DNA of 64,000 nt from Arminella tubonensis (GCF_003240585.1 NZ_PCDP01000040.1:1-64000); one strand, 5' to 3'. Positions 50,962 through 61,071 are shown, counted from the stretch's first letter. Numbers and translations: made by a program. Notes: generated by a model from the sequence alone, not told the origin.

Positions 50962-52179
50962 ATGACGATCGACAGACATGCACTCGGTTTCGGATACGGT
51001 GAAAGAGCGGTCTATGCGGCAGATCCCTGGACCACCCGCGGGCGGCTCTATGCGGAATCCGACAGTCCGACGCGATCCGATTTCCAGCGCGACCGCGACC
51101 GCATTGTCCACACCACGGCATTTCGGCGGCTGAAGCACAAGACGCAGGTCTTCATCGCGCAGGACGGCGATCACTATCGGACAAGGCTTACGCACACCAT
51201 CGAGGTGGCGCAGGTCGCCCGTGCGCTGGCTCGTGCCCTCAAGCTCGACGAGGATCTGGCCGAAGGCGTGGCCCTGGTCCACGACTTCGGCCATACGCCC
51301 TTCGGACATACCGGCGAGGATGCCCTGCACGAAGCGCTGCAGCCCTATGGCGGCTTCGACCACAATGCGCAGTCGCTGCGCATCGTCACCAAGCTCGAGC
51401 GCCGCTATGCCGAGTTCGATGGTCTGAACCTGACATGGGAAACCCTTGAAGGGCTGGTCAAGCACAATGGCCCGCTGCTTACGCCTGATGGTAAGGGCAC
51501 GCATGGGCCGGTCGCGCAGCCGATCCTGGATTACTGCGAGATCCACGATCTCGAGATAGCAAGCTATGCCAGCCTCGAGGCTCAGGTCGCGGCGATCGCC
51601 GACGATATCGCCTACAACACCCATGACATCGACGACGGTCTGCGCTCGGGCTATCTGACGTTCGAGGTGCTCGAGGACATTCCGTTTCTGGCCGGCCTCA
51701 TGGCAGAGGTGAGGGACCGGTATCCGGGGTTGGAGGCGAGCCGCTTTACTCATGAAATCATGAGGCGTCAGATCACGCGAATGGTCGAGGATGTGATTTC
51801 CGTGTCGCAGGCCGCGCTCGCGGAAGTCCGACCGGAGAGTGCGCAGGACGTTCGCAACGCCGGCCGCGTGATCGCCACTTTTTCGAAAGACATGGCCGAA
51901 ACCGACAAGCAGATCAAGGCGATGCTCTTCAAGCGCATTTATCGCCATCCGGATATCATGCGCATACGGGCCGGTGCGGCGCAGATAGTGGCCGATCTCT
52001 TTCAGGCTTATATGAACGATCCGCGCCAGATGCAGAGCCACTACTGGGTGGACCATATAGCCGGCCTCGGTGATGCCGCCAAGGCGCGCCACGTCGGCGA
52101 TTACCTAGCTGGAATGACCGATACATATGCCATCAGCGCCCACAAGCGGCTGTTTGACCAGACTCCTGATTTGCGATAG
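50962..52179 (+). CDS. dgt: Deoxyguanosinetriphosphate triphosphohydrolase-like protein
   Basis: This 405-residue HD-domain enzyme splits dNTPs (dGTP in E. coli) to nucleoside and triphosphate, trimming the pool made by reductases such as NrdJ. The metal site is visible as RLTHTIEVAQVAR and LVHDFGHTPFGHTGED, with DDIAYNTHDIDDG as the later Asp motif. It is the shorter Dgt-like type 2, typical of alphaproteobacteria. The start ATG is 50962 (MTIDRHALGFG). It lies 54 bp before argS. Confidence 0.94.
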   Translation: MTIDRHALGFGYGERAVYAADPWTTRGRLYAESDSPTRSDFQRDRDRIVHTTAFRRLKHKTQVFIAQDGDHYRTRLTHTIEVAQVARALARALKLDEDLAEGVALVHDFGHTPFGHTGEDALHEALQPYGGFDHNAQSLRIVTKLERRYAEFDGLNLTWETLEGLVKHNGPLLTPDGKGTHGPVAQPILDYCEIHDLEIASYASLEAQVAAIADDIAYNTHDIDDGLRSGYLTFEVLEDIPFLAGLMAEVRDRYPGLEASRFTHEIMRRQITRMVEDVISVSQAALAEVRPESAQDVRNAGRVIATFSKDMAETDKQIKAMLFKRIYRHPDIMRIRAGAAQIVADLFQAYMNDPRQMQSHYWVDHIAGLGDAAKARHVGDYLAGMTDTYAISAHKRLFDQTPDLR

Positions 52180-52233
52180 GCAGCGGGCGCCAGACGGACG
52201 TCCGGACGGCCAGGCCTATGCGTGGAAGATACG

Positions 52234-53994
52234 ATGAACCTTTTCACAGACTTCGAAGATAGAATTAAGAACGCTCTTGAACAGATTGATATCATCAAGG
52301 AAAAGCGATCTGAACTCGACTTCGGGCGTGTCGGTGTAGAGCCGCCACGCGATGCTAGCCATGGCGACGTCGCCACCAATGCGGCCATGGTGCTCGCCAA
52401 GGCGGTCGGCACCAGTCCGCGCGCGCTGGCCGACATAATCAGCGTCAAGTTGAGGGAAGATCCAGACGTCGCCGAGGTTTCCGTCGCCGGTCCGGGCTTT
52501 ATCAATATCCGTCTTTCCGTCGGCTATTGGCAGCGGCTACTTGCCGCGATCATAACGGGCGGCGAGGTCTTTGGTCGCTCGGAGGTTGGCGCAGGCCGCA
52601 AGGTCAATGTCGAATATGTCTCCGCCAATCCAACAGGCCCGATGCATGTCGGCCATTGCCGTGGCGCTGTGATCGGCGACACGCTGGCAAACCTGCTGCA
52701 GTTCGCCGGCTATGCGGTCACCAAGGAATACTACATCAACGATGCCGGGTCGCAGATCGACGTCCTGGCCCGTTCAGTGTTTCTTCGCTACCGCGAGGCA
52801 CTCGGCGAGCAGATCGGTGAGATACCGGCCGGCCTATATCCTGGCGACTACCTGGTGCCGCTTGGCAAGGCGCTGGCCGAGGAGTTCGGCACCAAGCTCA
52901 GGGGCATGCCGGAAGCTCAATGGCTGCCTATCGTCAAGGACAAGGCGATCGACGCGATGATGGTGATGATCCGGGAGGATCTGGCTGCGCTCAACGTCCG
53001 GCATGACGTCTTTTTCTCCGAACGCACCCTGCATGACAATGGCGCGGCGCCGATCCGCACTGCGATCAACGACCTGACCTTCAAGGGATTTGTCTACAAG
53101 GGAACGCTGCCGCCACCGAAGGGGCAGTTGCCGGAGGACTGGGAAGATCGCGAGCAGACACTGTTCCGCTCGACGGAGGTTGGTGACGACATCGATCGGC
53201 CACTGATCAAGTCGGATGGATCCTATACCTATTTTGCCGCCGACGTTGCCTACTTCAAGAACAAGTACGACCGAGGCTTCAACGAGATGGTCTATGTCCT
53301 GGGCGCCGATCACGGCGGCTACGTCAAGCGGCTCGAAGCTGTGGCGCGTGGCGTCTCGGACGGGCAGGCGAAACTGACGGTGCTGTTGTGCCAGCTCGTC
53401 AAGCTCTTCCGCAACGGCGAGCCGGTGAAGATGTCGAAGCGCTCCGGCGACTTCGTGACGCTGCGCGACGTGGTCGAGGAAGTCGGCCGCGATTCCGTGC
53501 GCTTCATGATGCTCTACAGAAAGAGTTCCGAGCCACTAGACTTCGATTTCGCCAAGGTCACCGAGCAGTCGAAGGACAATCCTGTTTTCTACGTGCAATA
53601 TGCCCATGCCCGTTGCATGTCGATCTTCCGGCAGGCAAGGGAAGCCTTTCCCGACCTCGATATAGCCTCGCTCGATCTGGCCAAGGCCGTCGATGGCAGG
53701 ATCGTCGATCCCGCCGAACTGCAGCTCGTTGCGAAGCTTGCGGAATTCCCGCGAGTCATAGAGGCTGCAGCGCAGGCTCAGGAGCCGCATCGCATCGCTT
53801 TTTACCTGTTTGATCTGGCCAGTTCGCTGCATGGACACTGGAACAAAGGTAAAGATTTTCCGGAATTACGATTTGTTAACGATAAAAACCGAGAATTGAC
53901 CATTGCCAGACTTGGGTTGGTGTACGCAGTCGCGTCGGTTTTGAAGTCAGGGCTCGGTATAACCGGGACCGCAGCACCGGATGAAATGCGATAA
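52234..53994 (+). CDS. argS: Arginyl-tRNA synthetase
   Basis: This 586-residue class I synthetase charges tRNA-Arg. The N-terminal domain starts MNLFTDFEDRIKNALEQI. HIGH is SANPTGPMHVGHCRGAV near 130-146, KMSKR is VKMSKRSGDFVTL near 398, and the C-terminal helical DALR anticodon domain ends GLGITGTAAPDEMR. ATG 52234 matches the family start; an in-frame GTG at 52222 is possible. It follows dgt and precedes the SPOR gene closely, suggesting one transcript. Confidence 0.96.
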   Translation: MNLFTDFEDRIKNALEQIDIIKEKRSELDFGRVGVEPPRDASHGDVATNAAMVLAKAVGTSPRALADIISVKLREDPDVAEVSVAGPGFINIRLSVGYWQRLLAAIITGGEVFGRSEVGAGRKVNVEYVSANPTGPMHVGHCRGAVIGDTLANLLQFAGYAVTKEYYINDAGSQIDVLARSVFLRYREALGEQIGEIPAGLYPGDYLVPLGKALAEEFGTKLRGMPEAQWLPIVKDKAIDAMMVMIREDLAALNVRHDVFFSERTLHDNGAAPIRTAINDLTFKGFVYKGTLPPPKGQLPEDWEDREQTLFRSTEVGDDIDRPLIKSDGSYTYFAADVAYFKNKYDRGFNEMVYVLGADHGGYVKRLEAVARGVSDGQAKLTVLLCQLVKLFRNGEPVKMSKRSGDFVTLRDVVEEVGRDSVRFMMLYRKSSEPLDFDFAKVTEQSKDNPVFYVQYAHARCMSIFRQAREAFPDLDIASLDLAKAVDGRIVDPAELQLVAKLAEFPRVIEAAAQAQEPHRIAFYLFDLASSLHGHWNKGKDFPELRFVNDKNRELTIARLGLVYAVASVLKSGLGITGTAAPDEMR

Positions 53995-54054
53995 ACGTCA
54001 CCATTTACCCACATTGCGCTGGCATTAGCGTGTGTAGTTGTGGGTGGATAAGTA

Positions 54055-57000
54055 ATGGCTGAAAAACAGTTGGCGTATCGTACAAACGGTAAGGACGAGA
54101 TCTTTGCGGAAGATGATCCGCTTGCGGAACTCGCCCGTATCGTTGGCTTCGAACCTCGCTCGCCCGCGCCTGCAACTCAGCGGAATGAGCCGGCTTTCGA
54201 TCTTGAGGACGAGCTCCTCCGCGAATTCGAACGCTACGACGCGCCGCGGCTCAGCCCAATCGACGATATCTCGATAGAGCCGGAAGATGAGCCGCTATAT
54301 GGCGAAGCGGCATACGCCCAGCCGGGCAATGAAAACGTCCCGCGCCCCGAACCCCATCATCAGACTGAACCCGAATTCGCCGAGCTGTCACTCGAGGATG
54401 CGGCTCCTTCCGTCGAGCCAGAAATATCTGCCGAGGCTTATGAAGATGCGCCGACCAGCGAGTGGGTCGATGAGGCTCCGCTTGCGGAAACCTTTGTAGA
54501 ACAGGCAACTGAGGTTGCTTCCGTCGCCGCTGAGGTTGTTGCTCCTGAACCTGCGGCACGCGATCTTGCCGACGAATTGGAGCTATCGATCGGTAACGCG
54601 CCCGTCGCTCGCGTAGCACCCCGCACGCCGCAATGGGCCGCAGCAAGCATCCGCCTTCCGCTCGCCAATTTCAACGCGCCGCGCAAGCAGGAACAGCCTG
54701 CCGAGAACGTCACGCCGGTTGAGCAAAGCCACGCCGAAACGCCGGCCGAGCCCGAGCTGGAGATAGTGCCGGCGCTGGATATCCGCTCGTCCGAATTGGA
54801 GCATGACTTCGAGCAGCCGTCAGCGCTCGGCTTTCCGGCCGAGCAGGATCGTCATGAAGATCTTGCACCGGAGCAGCACGCGTTGGCTCCGCAGGCTGTC
54901 GTTGAAGCGCCGATTTTTGATCTTGTTGCTGCTGCCGAGCATGGCGATGTGCAGGCGGATGCCGCCCTGACAGAGCCGGCTTACGAAACGCAGTCCGTTG
55001 ACGACTTCGACGATCTCCTTGCAGATGTCTCGCGCTACCCCGTGCCATTGCGCGGCGAGCCGGTTGAGGCAAAGGCCGAACCGAATTTCGGTTCCATTTC
55101 CGTACAGCCTCCGATCGCGACAGCTGTTGCTGTCCCGGAACCAGTCGCAGCGCCCGTGGAGCCGCTTGCTGAAGAAGTGGAGCCGGTTACGGCAGGATCG
55201 GAGGATCCGTTCGCGGACCACGATTTCGATTTCGACTTCGCAGGCATCGAAATGGAGCTCGCCGAGCTGGATTTCACGGAGGCAAAGAAGCCGGCGCCGG
55301 AAGACGTGGTTGCTGACAGTCAGCCCCCCGCAGCCATACCGACGCCACAAAGGTCGATGGCGACCCCGTTGGCCGCGCCTCGCGCCGCGCAAGCCGTTCG
55401 TCCAGAGCTGGCAGCGCGCCCTGCATCCGCGCCGATCCTGACCTTGCCGCCCGCGCCTCCGGTTGCCGCGGCAGTCGTGGCACCCAAAGCGCCACTCCCG
55501 GCCTTCGATTCGGAGCAGCCTTTGCCGTTCGATCCGTCGGAGATCACCGAAACGGAAGATCGACTGGAAACTTTCGATGGCATGAATGTTCCCGTTTTGC
55601 CGCATGTCGAAAAAGAAGAGCCGGTCGCTGTTCCTCCGGAATATGATTTCGACATCGATGCCGAACTGGCAAACCTCTTCAATCCGCCAGCGAAGGAAGC
55701 AACGCGCCAGGCCGTCAAGTCATCGTCTGCGGGTGACGCCGCTGCCGCTGGGTCGTGGTCGCCCGATTCCTCCGCGAAGACCGCGGCCGGAAAGTCAGGC
55801 GAAGAGCTCGATGAATTCGAACGGGCGCTGGAAGAAGATTTCCGCCGCAGTTTCAGCGAGCCCCAGCAGCCGGCACCCGACAACGTTGCGCGCATGACGC
55901 TGGAATCATCCAGCGAGACGACAGATCGCCGCCGCGCCCGCTCGATGCGCGGGATCGCAGCCGCAGCCGCGGCCGTGCTTGTCCTCGGTGCTGGCGCTTA
56001 TGGCGTTTACGGTTTCCTCTTCCACGGCTCCTCGCTCGGCTTGTCTTCCGGCGAGCCGCGCGTGATCACCGCCGACAAGGAGCCGATCAAGGTCGTGCCG
56101 GAGAATCCGGGCGGCAAGGTCGTTCCAAACCAGGACAAGGCCGTCTACGACCGCGTCGCCGGCGACGCAACGCAGGCGCCGAAACAGAAGCAGCTTGTCT
56201 CGTCCAATGAGCAACCTGTCGACGTGGTGCAGAAGACCCTCATTCCCGAAGCGATGTCGCCCGACGACAATGATGACGGAGCTGGCGACGGCAACGATGT
56301 CACGGCGACACCGGTTGGCGAAACCGAGGATCCACGCCTGCTGCCGGGACAGAGCAATTCGACCGATACGGCCGCCGCTGCTAGCGACCAGGAAAATGCG
56401 CCTTCGGTATCGCCGCGCAAGGTGCGCACGATGATCGTCAAGCCTGACGGTACGCTCGTTGCCCGCGACGAACCGGCCCCTGCCGTCGACAACAGCGTCA
56501 AGGCGCCGGCTCCCACGGTCGCTAAGTCGCAGCCGTCCCGGCCTGCAGCTCCGGCCGCAACCGCGGACGTGGCACCGACAGGAAAACTAGCGTCGACCGA
56601 TTTGCGCGCAACGAACTCGGACAACGCACCTGCTTCCTCTGCACTTGCCGATGCTGCCGATAGCGATGCCGCGAGCGCTGAAAGCACGCCTATCCGGGTC
56701 GTGAAGACGACTAAGATCGGCGATACGGCACCTGCTGCAGCACAGGCCTCCGATACGGCTCCGGTCCCGGCCTCGCGTCCGGCGCAACCCGCCGTCGCCC
56801 CTAAGGTAGCTCCTGCACCAAAGCAGACGCAGGTTGCCGACGCGGTCGCGCCTCCAGCTGCAAAGCCGGTCGTACCGGTCGCTCCGGCGCCGAAGCAGCC
56901 CGTCGCTGCCGCTCCGGTCCAGAAGCAAGTGGCTTCGGCCGCGACCGCTGCCACGAGTGCGGGTGGCTATGTCATGCAGATCGCCTCGCTGCCCTCCGAA

Positions 57001-57204
57001 GAGGAAGCCAAGCGCTCTCAGGCCAACCTCATGTCTAAGTTCGGCAGCGTCATCGGCGGCCATGCGATCGAAATCAGAAAGGCCGACATTGCGGGCAAGG
57101 GCACGTACTACCGCGTCCGCGTCGCCGCAGGCTCCAAGGACGATGCGGCCGCCCTCTGCGTCCGCTTCCGCGCCGCCGGCGGTACTTGCCTGATTTCGAA
57201 ATAG
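54055..57204 (+). CDS. Large SPOR-domain cell-envelope protein
   Basis: This 1049-residue protein has a long acidic, Pro/Ala/Glu-rich cytoplasmic part (about 1-625), one transmembrane helix (GIAAAAAAVLVLGAGAYGVY, about 632-655), a periplasmic Pro/Ala-rich linker and a C-terminal SPOR domain (about 969-1049, GGYVMQIASLPSEEEAKRSQ). SPOR binds denuded peptidoglycan at division sites. The gene is next to nagZ, a peptidoglycan recycling enzyme, the usual neighbourhood in Rhizobiaceae. Low complexity makes the middle alignable only in composition. Confidence 0.9.
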   Translation: MAEKQLAYRTNGKDEIFAEDDPLAELARIVGFEPRSPAPATQRNEPAFDLEDELLREFERYDAPRLSPIDDISIEPEDEPLYGEAAYAQPGNENVPRPEPHHQTEPEFAELSLEDAAPSVEPEISAEAYEDAPTSEWVDEAPLAETFVEQATEVASVAAEVVAPEPAARDLADELELSIGNAPVARVAPRTPQWAAASIRLPLANFNAPRKQEQPAENVTPVEQSHAETPAEPELEIVPALDIRSSELEHDFEQPSALGFPAEQDRHEDLAPEQHALAPQAVVEAPIFDLVAAAEHGDVQADAALTEPAYETQSVDDFDDLLADVSRYPVPLRGEPVEAKAEPNFGSISVQPPIATAVAVPEPVAAPVEPLAEEVEPVTAGSEDPFADHDFDFDFAGIEMELAELDFTEAKKPAPEDVVADSQPPAAIPTPQRSMATPLAAPRAAQAVRPELAARPASAPILTLPPAPPVAAAVVAPKAPLPAFDSEQPLPFDPSEITETEDRLETFDGMNVPVLPHVEKEEPVAVPPEYDFDIDAELANLFNPPAKEATRQAVKSSSAGDAAAAGSWSPDSSAKTAAGKSGEELDEFERALEEDFRRSFSEPQQPAPDNVARMTLESSSETTDRRRARSMRGIAAAAAAVLVLGAGAYGVYGFLFHGSSLGLSSGEPRVITADKEPIKVVPENPGGKVVPNQDKAVYDRVAGDATQAPKQKQLVSSNEQPVDVVQKTLIPEAMSPDDNDDGAGDGNDVTATPVGETEDPRLLPGQSNSTDTAAAASDQENAPSVSPRKVRTMIVKPDGTLVARDEPAPAVDNSVKAPAPTVAKSQPSRPAAPAATADVAPTGKLASTDLRATNSDNAPASSALADAADSDAASAESTPIRVVKTTKIGDTAPAAAQASDTAPVPASRPAQPAVAPKVAPAPKQTQVADAVAPPAAKPVVPVAPAPKQPVAAAPVQKQVASAATAATSAGGYVMQIASLPSEEEAKRSQANLMSKFGSVIGGHAIEIRKADIAGKGTYYRVRVAAGSKDDAAALCVRFRAAGGTCLISK

Positions 57205-57233
57205 TCTGTCCGGCTTTCCGGATGACATCTATC

Positions 57234-57268
57234 AAAGAGCGGCGGGCAAAAACCCGCCGCTCTTTTTT
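57234..57268 (+). terminator. Terminator after the SPOR gene
   Basis: AAAGAGCGGCGGG pairs with CCCGCCGCTCTTT around a run of A, followed by TTT. Confidence 0.92.
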
Positions 57269-57324
57269 GTGAATGGGATGTCAGTCTCTCTCGTATTTCG
57301 CGACGCGACCTCTATGATTCGACC

Positions 57325-58338
57325 ATGACCGAATCGAAAGCAATGATCCTGGGCTGTAGCGGCCTCACAATCACCCCCGAGGAACGTGCGTTCTATCAGG
57401 CTGAGCGCCCCTGGGGTTTCATCCTCTTCGGACGCAACATTTCGGAGCCGGCGCAGATCGCCGATCTCGTCGCTTCCTTGCGTGACAGCGTTGGCCAGGA
57501 CGTCCCGGTTCTGATCGATCAGGAAGGGGGGAGGGTTCAGCGCATCCGCCCGCCGATCCTCCAGCACTATCCCTCTGGGCAGGCGCTCGGTGATATTTAT
57601 CGCCGCGATCGGGACGCAGGCCTGCGAGCGGCATGGCTGATGTCTCGGCTGCACGCCTTCGATCTTCTGAAATTCGGCATCAACATCGACTGCCTGCCGG
57701 TACTCGACGTTCCCGTCGAAGGTAGCAGCAATGTCATCGGCAACCGCGCCTATGGCGGCGACCCGGTGACGGTGACGGAGATGGGCCGTGCCGCTGCCGA
57801 GGGGTTGAAGGCCGGTGGAGTCCTGCCTGTGATGAAGCATATTCCGGGCCACGGCCGCGGTTTTGCCGATTCCCATCATGAGCTGCCCGTCGTCACCGTC
57901 TCGCGCGCCGAACTCGAGGAACACGATTTTCCGCCGTTCATCGCACTGAAGGACGAATTGATGGCAATGACCTGTCATGTGGTGTTCTCTGACATCGACC
58001 CGAGCAATCCGGCAACGACGTCGAAGAAGGTCATCGATGGTATCATCCGCGGCTTTATCGGCTTCAGAGGCCTGCTGCTCTCCGACGACACGTCGATGAA
58101 TGCCCTGGCAGGAACTATCGGGGAGAGAGCGGCGAATATTGTTGCAGCCGGTTGCGATATCGTGCTGCATTGCAATGGCGTGATGGACGAGATGCAACAA
58201 GTCGTTCGCAACGTGCCGGTTCTGTCTGGACAGGCGCTCGCGCGCGCAAAGGCAGTCGAAGCGGCGTTCGGTCACGATGACGGCGCCGACGAGGCCGCCA
58301 TTCGCGCGGAATTCGACGCCATGTTCGCGGCCGTTTGA
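57325..58338 (+). CDS. nagZ: Beta-N-acetylhexosaminidase (NagZ, GH3)
   Basis: This 337-residue cytoplasmic glycosidase releases N-acetylglucosamine from anhydromuropeptides in peptidoglycan recycling. The GH3 signature KHIPGHGRGFADSHHELP carries the His/Asp acid-base dyad and SDDTSM near residue 253 carries the nucleophile Asp. GFILFGRNI and DQEGGRVQR are family motifs. It starts a nagZ-scpA-scpB run after a terminator; scpA begins 62 bp downstream. Confidence 0.95.
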   Translation: MTESKAMILGCSGLTITPEERAFYQAERPWGFILFGRNISEPAQIADLVASLRDSVGQDVPVLIDQEGGRVQRIRPPILQHYPSGQALGDIYRRDRDAGLRAAWLMSRLHAFDLLKFGINIDCLPVLDVPVEGSSNVIGNRAYGGDPVTVTEMGRAAAEGLKAGGVLPVMKHIPGHGRGFADSHHELPVVTVSRAELEEHDFPPFIALKDELMAMTCHVVFSDIDPSNPATTSKKVIDGIIRGFIGFRGLLLSDDTSMNALAGTIGERAANIVAAGCDIVLHCNGVMDEMQQVVRNVPVLSGQALARAKAVEAAFGHDDGADEAAIRAEFDAMFAAV

Positions 58339-58399
58339 GACCGAGAGTGGAATTCCTGGGGGCTGAGGATTGAATAAAGTCAACGGCACGGAACATGCG

Positions 58400-59215
58400 A
58401 TGACGGCGACGGAGCCGATGGACAAGTTGTGGCAGGAGAACGTCTCCGATCGCGGCCTGCATGAGCCTGCGCTCGTCATAGACATTGCCGGCTTTGAAGG
58501 TCCGCTCGACCTGCTCCTGCATCTGGCCCGCAATCAAAAGGTCGATCTGTCGCGTATCTCGGTTCTGGCTCTGGCCGAGCAATATCTGATCTTTGTCGAG
58601 ACCGCACGCCGGGTGCGCATCGAGCTTGCAGCCGATTATCTCGTGATGGCCGCCTGGCTCGCCTTCCTGAAGTCGAAGCTGCTGATCCCGCAGCAGAGCA
58701 AGGATGAAGGCCCGAGCGGCGAGGAAATGGCCGAAACGCTCGCCTTCCGCCTGAAGCGGCTTGAAGCCATGCGAGAGGCCGCCAGCCAGTTGACCAGCCG
58801 GAACCGCCTCGGCCGCGATGTCTTTGCCCGCGGAGCGCCGGAGCACATTCCAGATCGCAGGGCATCGGCCTATGACGCAAATCTTTACGATCTGCTGAGC
58901 GCCTATGCAGGGCTGCGCCAGCGTCAGGCGGTAACGCAGGTGACGATCGAGCGTCGCACTGTCTGGTCGCTCGTCGATGCCCGGACCATCCTGACACGGA
59001 TGATCGGCGATATCAGCGACTGGACGGCGCTAGAGCATTATCTGCTGCGCTACATGACCAGCCCGAGCGAACGCGTGACGGCGATCGCCAGCGCCTTTGC
59101 AGCATCGCTGGAGATGGTTCGCGAGGGCCAGATGGAAATCCGCCAGGACGGCGCGTTTCAGCCGCTCTATGTGCGCCGAGGCCCCAAGCGCGGTTCGCTG
59201 CAGGCTGCGGAATAG
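58400..59215 (+). CDS. scpA: Segregation and condensation protein A
   Basis: This kleisin of about 271 residues bridges the Smc ATPase heads in the Smc-ScpA-ScpB complex that compacts and separates chromosomes. The N-terminal part has DIAGFEGPLDLLLHLARNQK and VDLSRISVLALAEQYL, the C-terminal winged helix ends near VREGQMEIRQDGAFQPLYVRR. The start may be ATG 58400 or TTG 58370; neither has a strong ribosome site. It is followed 9 bp later by scpB. Confidence 0.94.
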   Translation: MTATEPMDKLWQENVSDRGLHEPALVIDIAGFEGPLDLLLHLARNQKVDLSRISVLALAEQYLIFVETARRVRIELAADYLVMAAWLAFLKSKLLIPQQSKDEGPSGEEMAETLAFRLKRLEAMREAASQLTSRNRLGRDVFARGAPEHIPDRRASAYDANLYDLLSAYAGLRQRQAVTQVTIERRTVWSLVDARTILTRMIGDISDWTALEHYLLRYMTSPSERVTAIASAFAASLEMVREGQMEIRQDGAFQPLYVRRGPKRGSLQAAE

Positions 59216-59224
59216 GAGAGGGCG

Positions 59225-59935
59225 GTGGCAAGTCCTGATGACGATATCGAGACAGACCTGAATTCCGAGCAGCGCGGCATGCGAACGGCTCTCGAAGCCG
59301 AGCGTATTGCCGAGGCCCTAGTTTTCGCCTCGGCTCAACCGGTGTCCGAAGGGTTCATTCGGGATCGGTTGCCTATCGGTTCCGATGTTCGAGCAATCAT
59401 GCTGCGGCTGAAGGATGACTACGCGATGCGCGGCGTCAATCTCGTCCAGGTCGATGATGCCTGGGCCTTCCGCACTGCCGCGGATCTGTCCTTCGTCATC
59501 CGCCGCGATGAAGATGAGGTGAAGAAGCTGTCGCGGGCCGCACTCGAGGTTCTGGCGATCATCGGATATCACCAGCCCGTGACGCGCGCCGAGATAGAGG
59601 ATATTCGCGGCGTCCAGACATCGAAGGGCACGCTTGATGTGCTGATGGAGGCGGGCTGGGTTCGCTTCCGCGGCCGGCGGCGGACACCCGGCCGCCCGGT
59701 GACGCTCGGAACGACCAAGGATTTCCTTGACCATTTCGGGCTGGAGGAACTGCGGGATCTGCCGGGTCTCGAAGAGTTGAAGGGGGCGGGGCTCCTATCT
59801 GGCCGTATCCCGGCCAACTTTAATATCCCTTCGCCGCTGATGAGCGACGAATTGACCGAGGACGAAGATCCGATCACGCAACTGGACCTTGAAGAGCTTG
59901 GATTGCTGGCTCCCGGCGGCGCCTCGGACGATTAA
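59225..59935 (+). CDS. scpB: Segregation and condensation protein B
   Basis: This 236-residue protein is two winged-helix domains (about 25-105 and 110-190) that bind ScpA as a dimer. RIAEALVFASAQPVSE and LEVLAIIGYHQPVTRAEIEDIRGV are the family motifs. The start is GTG 59225, with AGGAGAGGG upstream. The C-terminal 40 residues are acidic and probably disordered. It lies 9 bp after scpA. Confidence 0.95.
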   Translation: MASPDDDIETDLNSEQRGMRTALEAERIAEALVFASAQPVSEGFIRDRLPIGSDVRAIMLRLKDDYAMRGVNLVQVDDAWAFRTAADLSFVIRRDEDEVKKLSRAALEVLAIIGYHQPVTRAEIEDIRGVQTSKGTLDVLMEAGWVRFRGRRRTPGRPVTLGTTKDFLDHFGLEELRDLPGLEELKGAGLLSGRIPANFNIPSPLMSDELTEDEDPITQLDLEELGLLAPGGASDD

Positions 59936-60158
59936 GCGATTGCACAGGTTTGGGACGAAGCGTCGCGGCCACTTGCAAAGGTCTTGGTTTTGCCATTAGC
60001 AGAGAAGATTATCGGGAACGATCTTCCGGTGTCCTGACATGACTGGCTCAAGGCTCGCATCTGATGGTGCGGAAGCATCAAGGGGCAGTTTATTTTGGTG
60101 TTTGAAAAACAAAGCCAAACGGCTTACATCGGGAAGATGACAAACAGGGAGTATCGTA

Positions 60159-60386
60159 ATGGGTTCTTTTAGCATGTGGCACTGGCTGATCGTTCTGGCC
60201 ATCGTGCTGTTGTTGTTCGGTCGCGGAAAGATCCCGGAATTGATGGGCGACGTCGCCAAGGGCATCAAGAACTTCAAGAAGGGCATGACAGACGAGGACG
60301 AAGCAGCGCATGAAGCCGCGCGTCCGGATCCGATCCGCCCGGAGATGAGCCGGACCGTTGATCACAAGGCCGACGAAACAAAGTAA
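60159..60386 (+). CDS. tatA: Sec-independent translocase subunit TatA
   Basis: This 75-residue protein has an N-terminal membrane helix (MWHWLIVLAIVLLLFG), then the FGRGKIPELMGDVAKGIKNF hinge and amphipathic helix of TatA. It forms the size-fitting pore for folded proteins with an RR signal, such as the CpdB-like protein at 16.9 kb. AGGGAG precedes the ATG. A 223-bp gap from scpB leaves room for its own promoter. Confidence 0.96.
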   Translation: MGSFSMWHWLIVLAIVLLLFGRGKIPELMGDVAKGIKNFKKGMTDEDEAAHEAARPDPIRPEMSRTVDHKADETK

Positions 60387-60438
60387 TCACGTTGGTGCAT
60401 GACGGCCTGACGCGCCGTGCCTGCCCAGGAGCCTTCGC

Positions 60439-61071
60439 ATGTTCGACATAGGCTGGACCGAACTGCTTGTCATAGCGGTAGTATTGATCGTGGTCGTCGG
60501 TCCCAAGGATCTGCCCCCCATGTTGCGGGCATTCGGCAAGATGATGACCCGTTTCCGCAAGGTGGCGGGCGAATTTCGGGCGCAGTTCGACGAGGCCTTG
60601 AAGGAGGCCGATCTCGATGATGTCAGGCAGACTATCGCCGACGCACAGAAACTGAACCCAATGCACAGCCTCCGGGAAGCGATGACCCCACTCCGTCAGA
60701 TGGGCGACGATATCAAGTCGGATCTGCAGCGTTCGACCACGGTGGATCGGCCTCCGGCCGAGACGCCGGCTCTTATGACTTCGGAACCGTCGCTGAGCCT
60801 GCCGGAGGCACCGCCCGTCATCGCTCCACCGCCTGTCGTCGTCGCGGAAACGCCGGTGAAGGCAAAGGCGGTACGCAAGCCCCGTCCCAAGCCTGCGGCC
60901 ATCGTTGATGAGCCGTCAGTGGTAGAGCCTGCCCAGGTCGCGGCGGCTATGGCGGTCGAAAAGCCGAAGCGCGCAGCTGCGCGCAAGCCTGCCGCGCCGG
61001 CCGTCATTGCGGAAGTGCCAGTGGCCGCGCCGAAGAAGCGCGCGCCGGCCAAGAAGAAGGACGACGCATGA
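60439..61071 (+). CDS. tatB: Sec-independent translocase subunit TatB
   Basis: This 210-residue protein has the TatB helix (MFDIGWTELLVIAVVLIVVVGPKDLP), the amphipathic helix LRAFGKMMTRFRKVAGEFRAQ and a long Pro/Ala/Lys tail (about 110-210) that is longer than in E. coli. TatB with TatC recognises the twin-arginine signal. It lies 52 bp after tatA and overlaps tatC by 4 bases (ATGA). Confidence 0.95.
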   Translation: MFDIGWTELLVIAVVLIVVVGPKDLPPMLRAFGKMMTRFRKVAGEFRAQFDEALKEADLDDVRQTIADAQKLNPMHSLREAMTPLRQMGDDIKSDLQRSTTVDRPPAETPALMTSEPSLSLPEAPPVIAPPPVVVAETPVKAKAVRKPRPKPAAIVDEPSVVEPAQVAAAMAVEKPKRAAARKPAAPAVIAEVPVAAPKKRAPAKKKDDA

